Below the pieces are notes generated by a model. It was not told the DNA's origin. It worked only from the letters and a program-made list of their open reading frames with translations, and made no database searches. Shown piece by piece: positions 28,075 to 35,476 of a stretch of DNA of 64,000 bases (the stretch's first letter is position 1; every line of letters starts with the position of its first letter). Source of the DNA: Polaromonas sp. AER18D-145 (lineage in GTDB: Bacteria > Pseudomonadota > Gammaproteobacteria > Burkholderiales > Burkholderiaceae_C); assembly GCF_002379095.1 (NCBI RefSeq), contig NZ_NBZV01000008.1, positions 1 through 64,000 on the forward strand, in the 5' to 3' direction. Position numbers and translations under genes: made by a program.

Positions 28075-28884
28075 ATGAAAACAGTTTCGATTCAAGGTTC
28101 CGGGGATATGCGGATAGCCCGCGGCGAAGTCAAATCTTCGCGGGAGGTCATCGGGGCGCCGTGGGCCAAGTTCTTTTTGGCGCTGCTTGCGTTCGCGGTG
28201 CTCTATACCGGCTATCGCGTCTACTCCGAGGTGTCGGCGTTCACATACGGGCTCGACTATTTCAGCCACGAGTTCGATGTTTACTGGATGCGTCTGCTGT
28301 ACGGACAGTTGCTGCTGATTGGCGCGCTGGGAACCGGGGCTCTGGTGTATCTCTGGCGCACCCGTGAGCGGGATTTTTCCCGGATCGGGCCACGAGAGGA
28401 GGTGCGGCGCCTGTTCGTGCTGATGGCGCTCATTTTGCTGTTCGCCATCATGTTTTATGTGACCGGTTCGATCTACACGGAGGCCGATGCAGCCTGGCAC
28501 CAGGTGACGATCCGGGATACTGATTTCACCCCCACCCATATCGGGTTGTTCTATTTTTGCGTGCCCTTGCTGGTGTTTTGGGGCTTCATCTCGTTCGCCT
28601 ACGCCCACACGCGCATCCCGCTCTTTGGCAATCGCATTTCGCTGCCGTTCGCGATCATCGTCGCCGGCGCGTTCATGATCATGCCCAACGTTGGCTTCAA
28701 TGAGTGGGGTCACACTTTCTTCTATGCCGAGGAATTGTTCGCCGCGCCGATTCACTATGGCTTTGTGTTGCTGGGCTGGTCTACGTTTGCGGCTGGTGGA
28801 TTGCTCCTGCAGATACTGGGTCGCGTGGCCGAGCTGACGAAGCAGCCGGTGTCGGCGCAAGACGCGCATCAAACGGCTCACTGA
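28075..28884 (+). CDS. xmoC: Copper membrane monooxygenase subunit C (PmoC/AmoC family)
   Basis: About 269 aa from ATG 28075; ATG 28069 is in frame but only two bases from the AGGAG. Integral membrane subunit with about six hydrophobic helices. Counting from 28069, the CuC ligands of particulate methane monooxygenase are all present: Asp140, His144 (DAAWH) and His157 (FTPTH). So are the CuD ligands Asn211, His215 (NEWGH) and His229. Active-site chemistry is therefore predicted intact. It is first in a C-A-B operon. The 212-bp gap to xmoA carries an inverted repeat. Neighbouring Alk-like genes point to alkane rather than methane or ammonia. Confidence 0.92.
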   Translation: MKTVSIQGSGDMRIARGEVKSSREVIGAPWAKFFLALLAFAVLYTGYRVYSEVSAFTYGLDYFSHEFDVYWMRLLYGQLLLIGALGTGALVYLWRTRERDFSRIGPREEVRRLFVLMALILLFAIMFYVTGSIYTEADAAWHQVTIRDTDFTPTHIGLFYFCVPLLVFWGFISFAYAHTRIPLFGNRISLPFAIIVAGAFMIMPNVGFNEWGHTFFYAEELFAAPIHYGFVLLGWSTFAAGGLLLQILGRVAELTKQPVSAQDAHQTAH

Positions 28885-28950
28885 TACGCCTTTCCGGGTA
28901 AATGCATCGGGGCTAGGTCCAATGCTGTTCATTTATTAAGCGCTACAACC

Positions 28951-29019
28951 CCGTTCGCCCTGAGCTTGTCGAAGGGTCGTCACGGTGCAAACAGGCTTCG
29001 ACAAGCTCAACCCGAACGG
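28951..29019. repeat. Interspersed palindromic repeat between xmoC and xmoA
   Basis: CCGTTCGCCCTGAGCTTG... (28951-28974) pairs with the arm at 28996-29019 (CTTCGACAAGCTCAACC...). The 24-bp arms have three mismatches and are separated by about 21 bp. This is the widespread TGAGCTTGTCGAAG-type repeat of proteobacterial genomes. Transcribed, it would fold into a large hairpin inside the operon and may protect or attenuate the xmoC end of the mRNA. Confidence 0.8.
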
Positions 29020-29096
29020 TTAAGCGAACAGTATGGGGCTTGGTCTCGATGACAAGCTGTGCGCTTGACCTTCCAATTTATTTCTGGAGACTTTGA

Positions 29097-29849
29097 ATGT
29101 CCGTTTTGACTCCGGCTGAGGCCGCCTTTAGCCCGCAGGAAGCGGCCCGCGTTGATGCCCAGGTTGACTGGGTGGTCATTCCGCTCTTTGTTGTGCTTCT
29201 GGGGTCCGTATTCGCCTTCCAGTTTGCCTTGCTGGTGGGGGACTGGGATTACTGGATCGATTGGCGGGACCGCCGTTATTGGCCGCTGGTCACGCCATTG
29301 GTGCTGGTTATTCTGCCCGGCGTATTTGGATATGCCTTTTGGAAGCTGCTGCGCATACCGCTGGGGGCAACGCTGAGCATTATTGGGTTGACGCTGACGG
29401 GCTGGGTTAGCCGGTACTTGAACTTTCATGAGTTCGCGGGCTTTCCCATGAACATGGTGCTGCCCTCGACCTTCATTGGCGTGGGTCTCCTGATCGATTG
29501 CACCCTGCTGCTCACGCGCAGCTGGTTTTTCACGGGAATTTTTGCTGGCTTTCTTTCAGGGCTGCTCCTGTACCCGATGAATTGGCCGCTGCTCGCCCCG
29601 TTCATGGTGCCGGTCGAAATGCACGGCACGCTGATGACGGTGGCGGACGTGATGGGCTTTGAGTACATCCGCACTGCCATGCCCGAATATGTGCGCATCA
29701 TCGAGCAGAGTACTTTGAGGACATTCGGCGATGCAGTCACACCGCTGACGGCGGTTTTTGCTGGCTTCCTGACCATATTGAGCCTCTGGTTCTGGGCCTG
29801 GGTTGGCTCACTCGGTGTCAAGGCCGTGTGGCTGCGAAAAGTTGTTTAA
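29097..29849 (+). CDS. xmoA: Copper membrane monooxygenase subunit A (PmoA/AmoA family)
   Basis: 250 aa, with TGGAGAC before ATG 29097. Multi-spanning membrane subunit. Family hallmarks are DWDYWIDWRDRRYWPLVTP near 43-61, YPMNWPLLAPF near 159, and HGTLMTVADVMGFEYIRT followed by MPEYVR near 175-200. The middle FHEFAGFPMNMVLP replaces the YWHFPVNF-type motif of methane oxidisers, so it is a distinct lineage. xmoB overlaps closely downstream. This gene is the usual phylogenetic marker for placing the CuMMO. Confidence 0.93.
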   Translation: MSVLTPAEAAFSPQEAARVDAQVDWVVIPLFVVLLGSVFAFQFALLVGDWDYWIDWRDRRYWPLVTPLVLVILPGVFGYAFWKLLRIPLGATLSIIGLTLTGWVSRYLNFHEFAGFPMNMVLPSTFIGVGLLIDCTLLLTRSWFFTGIFAGFLSGLLLYPMNWPLLAPFMVPVEMHGTLMTVADVMGFEYIRTAMPEYVRIIEQSTLRTFGDAVTPLTAVFAGFLTILSLWFWAWVGSLGVKAVWLRKVV

Positions 29850-29859
29850 GGAAGAGGTC

Positions 29860-31101
29860 ATGAATTTCATTGCAAAATTGTTCGCAGTCATTCAAGGCCT
29901 GATCGTCGTCCTGGTCACGTTTTCGGCAACGCCGACGTATGCCCATGGTGAAAAGGCTCAGCAACCCGCTTTGCGCATGCGCACCGTGCATTGGTTTGAC
30001 GTGGATTTGTCGACGCGCAAGCTCGATGTCAACCAGATTCTGGTCGTCAAGGGAACTTTTGTTCCTTCCCTGTCCTGGCCGGAGCATGTCGCGTCCATCG
30101 AGGACACCGCCTATCTCAATGTGGGCGTACCCGGGCCTTCTTTTGTGCGCCTGGACAGCCGCGTCAACGGTGTGCCCACCATACGCAGTAGTTCGTATAA
30201 GCGCGGTGAGCAGTACAACTTCGAGATCACGCTGAAGGCCCGCACACCCGGCCGCTATCACCTGCATCCCATCATCAACGTGCTGGATGCCGGGCCGATG
30301 ATTGGCCCCGGCATCTGGGTCGAGGTCGGGGGCGACCCGGCGGCATTTGACAACAGCATCAAAACGTTGTTCGGCCAAACCCTTGATTTGGAAACGCACG
30401 GCTTTGCCAATGCGGCTTCCTGGTCAGCGGTGTGGGTTGTGCTTGGTTTGGTCTGGTTTGGCTATTGGCTGACCAAGGTGCCTTTGATCTTGCCGAGGTT
30501 CCGGCGTGCCAGCGCGCTGGGTGAGAACGCCGACGACATGATCACCACGCGCGACCGTCAGGCGGCACTGGTTATCCTGGTGGCTACGCTGATGCTTATC
30601 GCTGGCGGGTTTTTCTATGCCACCGAGCGCTGGCCGGTCACGACGCCGCTACAGACCGGCAAGATCAAGACGCCGCCCCTGAAGATGGCGCCTTCGCCGG
30701 TGTTGGTCACGATGGATGATGCACGCTACCGCATCCCGGGCCGGAGCTTCCGTATCGAGCTCACGGTAACCAACAGCGGGAAGAGTCCCGTGAGCGTTGG
30801 TGAGTTTGCCTCAGGCGGCCTGCGCTTTATCAATTCCGCGGTGCTGAAGGTCACACCAAAAGACCAGGACGATCTGGTCGCGACAGACGCGTTGCGCGTG
30901 GAGGGCGGCTCGATCAATCCAGGAGAAACGAAGAAGATCGTGGTCTATGCGGACGATGCGATGTGGGAGACGCAGCGCATGACGACGATGATCTCCTCCC
31001 CGGATGCGGTGGTGGCCGGCATGCTGTTCTTCTTCGATGCGCAGGGCCGTCGCTATCCAGTAGAGATCAGCGGACCGATGATCCCTTTGTTCGGGGGGTA
31101 A
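29860..31101 (+). CDS. xmoB: Copper membrane monooxygenase subunit B (PmoB/AmoB family)
   Basis: 413 aa from ATG 29860 (GAAGAGGTC before it). Signal peptide cleaved after TYA, giving mature HGEK. His29, His134 and His136 (RYHLHP) match the CuB ligands of PmoB. Two cupredoxin domains flank two transmembrane helices near 185-205 and 245-262, as in PmoB. The CuB site that some verrucomicrobial PmoB lack is kept. The stop overlaps the next gene in TAATG. With xmoC and xmoA it completes an apparently functional CuMMO. Confidence 0.93.
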   Translation: MNFIAKLFAVIQGLIVVLVTFSATPTYAHGEKAQQPALRMRTVHWFDVDLSTRKLDVNQILVVKGTFVPSLSWPEHVASIEDTAYLNVGVPGPSFVRLDSRVNGVPTIRSSSYKRGEQYNFEITLKARTPGRYHLHPIINVLDAGPMIGPGIWVEVGGDPAAFDNSIKTLFGQTLDLETHGFANAASWSAVWVVLGLVWFGYWLTKVPLILPRFRRASALGENADDMITTRDRQAALVILVATLMLIAGGFFYATERWPVTTPLQTGKIKTPPLKMAPSPVLVTMDDARYRIPGRSFRIELTVTNSGKSPVSVGEFASGGLRFINSAVLKVTPKDQDDLVATDALRVEGGSINPGETKKIVVYADDAMWETQRMTTMISSPDAVVAGMLFFFDAQGRRYPVEISGPMIPLFGG

Positions 31102-31712
31102 TGGAGATGCGACTGATCCGAACGTTGAGTTCCGCGCTGCTGGCCGTGGCTGCGGTATCGGCATGGGCCCATGGCGGGGTCGGCATTGAAGACGACAAGT
31201 GCATCCTGCGCATCGGCAGCGACCGGGCCCATTTCGCCGGCTACCAGCCCGAGCACCGTGCCAGTCAGGAGTTCTGCGAGGACATCCCCGAAGTCGGACG
31301 GGCAGTGATCGTGATTGACTTCATCCAGCCCGCGCTGCGCGAACGCGTGGTCGAGTTCCGCATCCTGCGTGACGCGGACGGGCTGGGTGCCAAGGCGCGC
31401 TACGAGGATCTTGGTGACACGGACCAAATCGCGCAGCGGACGATGGTGGCGCTGCCGGCCAAGGTTTATCCGCGCGGCACGGTCACCCTGGACCACAAGT
31501 TCAGCGAGCCCGGCTGGTACATCGGCCTGCTCAGCGCGACCGACCCGGCCAGCGGGAAGACGGAGACCTCGGTCTTTCCGTTCCGCGTCGGCGTGCGCAA
31601 CTATTGGAAATACCTGCCATTGCCCTTGTTCTTTATCGGCATGGCCTGGCTCTTGTACCGGCTTACCAGACAGCGGCGAAAACCCCCGATCACCGACGTA
31701 CCTCAAAAGTAG
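31101..31712 (+). CDS. CuMMO-linked periplasmic, C-terminally anchored protein (candidate XmoD-position protein)
   Basis: About 203 aa, starting at ATG 31101 in a TAATG overlap with xmoB (ATG 31107 also possible). It has a signal peptide ending near SAWA-HGG, so the mature N-terminus is HGG, with Cys in DDKCILRIG and QEFCEDI and several His. A beta-rich middle follows, then one transmembrane helix (KYLPLPLFFIGMAWLLYRL) and a basic tail. This layout matches PmoD/AmoD-like accessory proteins, but I do not see their CuA-type ligand pattern, so homology is unproven. A copper-handling or assembly role is inferred from its place and the His/Cys residues. Confidence 0.75.
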   Translation: MEMRLIRTLSSALLAVAAVSAWAHGGVGIEDDKCILRIGSDRAHFAGYQPEHRASQEFCEDIPEVGRAVIVIDFIQPALRERVVEFRILRDADGLGAKARYEDLGDTDQIAQRTMVALPAKVYPRGTVTLDHKFSEPGWYIGLLSATDPASGKTETSVFPFRVGVRNYWKYLPLPLFFIGMAWLLYRLTRQRRKPPITDVPQK

Positions 31713-31735
31713 ACAGCATGAAAAAAGGAGACAAG

Positions 31736-33901
31736 ATGAAAATTTCGATGAACATGGCGGGTAACGCGCGTCAAGAAAAAACCGCCAACCGACCTGCAAT
31801 GGCCCTGACATTGGCGGTGGTTTCGCTGCTGGTGATGGCCGCGCCGCCCGTCATGGCCGAGGAGGCCAAGGGCTCGAAGGCGCACATTGCGGCCGTGACC
31901 AGGAAAGTCGACGGCGCCTTCATCCGTGCCAATGAGGCGCGAACGAACGACTGGCCCAGCCACGGCCTGGACTATGCCGAGACCCGCTTCAGCAAGCTCC
32001 AGCAGATCCATACCGCCAACGTCAAGGATCTCGGCTTGGTCTGGTCCTACAACCTCGAGTCGACGCGCGGCGTCGAGGCCACGCCGCTGGTGGTGGACGG
32101 CGTCATGTATGTCAGCGCCTCCTGGAGCATCGTCCATGCCATTGACGTGCGCAGCGGCAAGAAGATCTGGACCTTCGATCCCAAGGTGCCGCGCGAGGCC
32201 GCTTACAAGGGCTGCTGTGACGTGGTCAACCGCGGCGTGGCGCTGTATCAGGGCAAGGTCTTCGTCGCCTCCTACGACGGCCGGCTGATCGCGCTCGATG
32301 CGGCCACCGGCAACAAGGTCTGGGAAAAAGACACCATCATCGACCGCAAGTTCAGCTACACGATCACCGGGGCGCCACGCGTGTTCAAGGGCAAGGTGAT
32401 CATCGGCAACGGCGGCGCCGAGTACGGCGTGCGCGGCTACATCACGGCCTATGATGCCGCCACCGGCGACCAGAAATGGCGCTGGTTCACGGTACCCGGC
32501 GACCCGAGCAAACCGTTCGAGGACGAGTCCATGGCCAAGGCCGCCAAGACCTGGGACCCCGCGGGCAAGTACTGGGAAGCCGGCGGTGGTGGCACCGCCT
32601 GGGACACGCTGACCTTCGATCCCAAACTGAACCTGATGTACGTGGGCGTCGGCAACGGTTCACCCTGGGCGGCAGCCAAGCGCAGCCCCGCGGGCGGCGA
32701 TAACCTGTACCTGGGGTCCATCGTCGCGCTCAACCCCGACACCGGCAAGTACGTCTGGCACTACCAGGAAACACCCGGCGACAACTGGGACTACACCTCG
32801 ACCCAGCCGATGATCCTGGCCGACCTGAAGATAGCGGGCAAGCCACGCAAGGTGATCCTGCATGCGCCGAAGAACGGTTTCTTCTTCGTGATCGACCGCA
32901 CCAACGGCAAGTTCATCTCGGCGAAGAACTTCGTCGACGTGAACTGGGCCAGCGGCTACGACGCGACGGGTCGCCCCATCGAGACTGCCGATGCGCGTCC
33001 CACGGATCGACCGTACGATGCCATTCCAGGCCCCTACGGCGCGCACAACTGGCACTCCATGTCGTTCAATCCACGGACCGGGCTGGTCTACTTGCCTGCG
33101 CAAAACATACCCGTCAACATGATGGATGACAAGAACTGGAGCTTCAACTCCAACAAGCCAGGTCAGCCAGGCTCCGGTACCGGTTGGAATACCGGCAATT
33201 ACATCAATGCAGTCTCACCAAAAAGCAAGCCGTTTGGCCGACTGATTGCCTGGGATCCGGTACAGCAAAAAGAAGCATGGCGCCAGGAACAGGTCTCACC
33301 GTGGAATGGTGGCACGCTGACCACGGCCGGTAACCTCGTGTTTCAGGGCACGGCGGACGGGCGTTTCATCGCCTACAACGCCCAAAATGGCGAGAAACTC
33401 TGGGAGTCGCCCACGGGGACCGGCGTGGTGGCTGCGCCTATCACCTATCTGGTGGATGGCAAGCAGTACGTGTCGATTGCCGTGGGATGGGGCGGCAGTT
33501 ACGGTCAGGATAAGCGGGCCACCGAGCGGCAAGGTCCGGGCACGGTCTACACCTTTGCCGTTGGCGGCAAAGCGCCCATGCCGGACTTCGTCGCTTACCG
33601 GATGGGCGAACTGGTGGCAGGGGTGAAATACGACCCGGCTCACTACGAGGCCGGCACCTTGCTGTATGTCAGCAATTGCGTTCTCTGCCATGGTGTTCCC
33701 GGCGTGGACCGTGGCGGCAACATCCCCAACCTCGGTTACATGAACGCGGCCTTCATCGAAAACCTCGACAAGTTCATCTTCAAAGGTCCCGCCATGAGCC
33801 GGGGCATGCCTGACTTCACGGGCAAGCTGAGCGTGGACGATGTGGAGAAGATCAAGGCCTTCATCCAGGGAACGGCAGACGCGATACGTCCCAAGAAATG
33901 A
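31736..33901 (+). CDS. PQQ-dependent quinohemoprotein alcohol dehydrogenase
   Basis: 721 aa from ATG 31736, which follows AAAAAAGGAGACAAG; ATG 31718 is an alternative. Signal peptide to about VMA-EE. Eight-bladed PQQ propeller with the vicinal disulphide GCCDVV (Cys160-161) and, near residue 358, NWDYTSTQ. The second residue after that Asp is Thr, not Asp, which fits Ca2+ rather than lanthanide types. A C-terminal cytochrome c domain has CVLCH near 648. Type II quinohemoprotein ADHs oxidise primary alcohols in the periplasm. Directly downstream of the CuMMO it is the obvious next enzyme for the alkanol and could return electrons to the chain. Confidence 0.92.
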   Translation: MKISMNMAGNARQEKTANRPAMALTLAVVSLLVMAAPPVMAEEAKGSKAHIAAVTRKVDGAFIRANEARTNDWPSHGLDYAETRFSKLQQIHTANVKDLGLVWSYNLESTRGVEATPLVVDGVMYVSASWSIVHAIDVRSGKKIWTFDPKVPREAAYKGCCDVVNRGVALYQGKVFVASYDGRLIALDAATGNKVWEKDTIIDRKFSYTITGAPRVFKGKVIIGNGGAEYGVRGYITAYDAATGDQKWRWFTVPGDPSKPFEDESMAKAAKTWDPAGKYWEAGGGGTAWDTLTFDPKLNLMYVGVGNGSPWAAAKRSPAGGDNLYLGSIVALNPDTGKYVWHYQETPGDNWDYTSTQPMILADLKIAGKPRKVILHAPKNGFFFVIDRTNGKFISAKNFVDVNWASGYDATGRPIETADARPTDRPYDAIPGPYGAHNWHSMSFNPRTGLVYLPAQNIPVNMMDDKNWSFNSNKPGQPGSGTGWNTGNYINAVSPKSKPFGRLIAWDPVQQKEAWRQEQVSPWNGGTLTTAGNLVFQGTADGRFIAYNAQNGEKLWESPTGTGVVAAPITYLVDGKQYVSIAVGWGGSYGQDKRATERQGPGTVYTFAVGGKAPMPDFVAYRMGELVAGVKYDPAHYEAGTLLYVSNCVLCHGVPGVDRGGNIPNLGYMNAAFIENLDKFIFKGPAMSRGMPDFTGKLSVDDVEKIKAFIQGTADAIRPKK

Positions 33902-34047
33902 CCGATACATGACCGATGGCGCGAAGGAGTGCGCCGGGGAGTTGTGCGCGGCTGCCTGCCGTGCAGCCGGCGACGGGCCGACGGTTCTTGCAGGGCTTCG
34001 CGCCCGGTCGGCCAGATTCTATGGCTTACGGATATGAGGAAAAAACC

Positions 34048-34521
34048 ATGCAATCGAAAAAAGTTTCCGCTGTCTGTATCGCGGTCCTGATGGGTGCGCT
34101 GGCGGGACCCGTCGCCTTGGCGACCGAGCACGCGCACGCCGCATCCAAGAGCGGCGCGGCGAAGGACATGAAGGTACTGCCGCCGCTGCGCATCGTGTCG
34201 CCGCTTGCCGGGGCGCAGGTCGGGCCCAACATTGAGGTCGAGTTCGAGACCGATGCGGAGCTGGCGAACATGACGATGAGCGCCAAGTCCATTGGCGTTC
34301 ATCTGCATGTCGGTATCGACGGTACGTCTCTGATGCCGATGATGGCGGACTTGGTCCGCGTGGGCAAGAATCGTTACCGCTACGCCTTTGACCTGCCCGC
34401 AGCCCCTGGGCCGCGCGTCATTAGCGTGTACTGGTCCGATGCATCCCACAAGACCATCGAATTTTCGGTACAGAAGGTGAGTGTGGTGGTCGTTTCGAAT
34501 CAGGGTAAGGTCAAACCTTGA
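34048..34521 (+). CDS. Small secreted protein of the CuMMO cluster
   Basis: 157 aa from ATG 34048 (GAGGAAAAAACC before it). Signal peptide with cleavage near VALA-TEH; the mature N-terminus is His-rich (TEHAHAASKS). The rest is a single Ig/CopC-like beta domain with GVHLHVGIDG near 88-97 and no Cys. A hairpin (33949-33969) lies between the PQQ enzyme and this gene. I do not recognise a named family. Placement between an alcohol dehydrogenase and copC, plus the His-rich N-terminus and the HLH, suggest copper binding. Inference only. Confidence 0.7.
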   Translation: MQSKKVSAVCIAVLMGALAGPVALATEHAHAASKSGAAKDMKVLPPLRIVSPLAGAQVGPNIEVEFETDAELANMTMSAKSIGVHLHVGIDGTSLMPMMADLVRVGKNRYRYAFDLPAAPGPRVISVYWSDASHKTIEFSVQKVSVVVVSNQGKVKP

Positions 34522-34637
34522 ACGTACAGTCAAGTCGTCCTTGATGCCAATGAATAGAACTGCAAGCAGCTATTGAAGTAATAGCATCATCGGCCCATGA
34601 AGTCGTTGCTCGCCTACCCACAACGAAGGAAAGTCTC

Positions 34638-35093
34638 ATGACAATCGGAAAGACATTGAAACACGTACTCGCCATCGCCTCCTTTGCCTGGGCAGCCGGT
34701 CCTGCTTTTGCGCAGGACACGCCCGTCGGGCTCTGGAAGACGATTGACGACGACGGCAAGACGGTGAAAACCTTGATTCGCATCAGCGAATCGGCTGGCG
34801 TGCTCAGTGGCGTGATCGAGAAACTCCTCGATCCCAAGGCGGCGACCGTCTGCACGAAATGCACCGACGACCGCAAGGACAAGCCGGTGGTCGGGATGAC
34901 GATTATTCGCGGCATCAAACACAATACCGCTGACGCTGCGCTGTGGGACGGCGGCGAGGTGCTCGATCCGGAGAATGGGTCGACCTACCGGCTGCGTCTG
35001 CGGCCCGCCGACGGGGGCAAGAAACTCGAGGTTCGAGGTTTCATCGGCGTGCCGATGATAGGGCGCTCGCAAACCTGGGTGCGCGCCGAGTGA
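34638..35093 (+). CDS. DUF2147-family secreted protein
   Basis: 151 aa. Signal peptide ending AFA-QDT, then the DUF2147 pattern: VGLWKTIDDDGKT near 29-41, a CxxC (CTKCTDD), and GGEVLDPENGSTY followed by a GRSQTW end. DUF2147 proteins are small lipocalin-like beta barrels of unknown function, often near lipid or hydrocarbon genes. The CxxC could be structural or bind metal. Its stop overlaps the copC GTG start (GAGTGA), so the two are co-translated. Confidence 0.85.
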   Translation: MTIGKTLKHVLAIASFAWAAGPAFAQDTPVGLWKTIDDDGKTVKTLIRISESAGVLSGVIEKLLDPKAATVCTKCTDDRKDKPVVGMTIIRGIKHNTADAALWDGGEVLDPENGSTYRLRLRPADGGKKLEVRGFIGVPMIGRSQTWVRAE

Positions 35094-35476
35094 ACGCCCG
35101 GCGCAAGATGGTTTCGTGGCTCGTCGCGCTGCTGGCCATGGCCGCCACTGGCACGGCGCTGGCGCATGCCGCGCTGGTCAAGTCCGAACCGGCACGGCGG
35201 GCGACGCTGTCCAAACCGCCGCCGCAGGTCAGGCTGTGGTTCAACGAGCGGCTGGAGCCCGAGTACGCGACGATCAGCGTGATCAGGGAAGGTGCCGGCC
35301 CGGTCACGACCCAGAAGGCCCGGGTTGACAAGGACGACCCCAAACTGCTGGCGCTGGAATTGCCCATGCTCAGCCCGGGTACCTATACCGTGAAATACCG
35401 GGTGCTCTCGGTCGATGGCCATACGGTCGATTACGGTTATACCTTCACCGTGAAGGCCGAGGGCGCCGGGAAGTAA
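35090..35476 (+). CDS. copC: CopC-family periplasmic copper-binding protein
   Basis: 128 aa from GTG 35090 (ATG 35108 alternative). Signal peptide cleaved at ALA-HAAL, so the mature protein starts with His, the N-terminal Cu(II) ligand of CopC. The C-terminal DGHTVDYGY segment supplies the Asp and His ligands. It has no Met-rich Cu(I) loop. It is followed immediately by the CopD-domain fusion. The copC-copD pair downstream of a CuMMO mirrors ammonia oxidisers, where copC and copD follow the amoCAB-associated genes. Likely role: copper supply to the CuMMO. Confidence 0.9.
   Translation: MNARRKMVSWLVALLAMAATGTALAHAALVKSEPARRATLSKPPPQVRLWFNERLEPEYATISVIREGAGPVTTQKARVDKDDPKLLALELPMLSPGTYTVKYRVLSVDGHTVDYGYTFTVKAEGAGK

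Noticed and set aside
28075..31101. Methane or ammonia oxidation as the CuMMO role
   Set aside because: No mxa/xox methanol system with C1 genes, hydroxylamine dehydrogenase or ammonium genes in the window. The flanking genes are alkane-acid genes. Only phylogeny or assay can settle the substrate.
31101..31712. Calling this gene PmoD
   Set aside because: Topology fits, but I cannot see the PmoD copper-ligand pattern. I left it as a positional candidate.
31736..33901. Lanthanide-dependent (XoxF/PedH-type) alcohol dehydrogenase
   Set aside because: The residue two after the active-site Asp is Thr rather than Asp.
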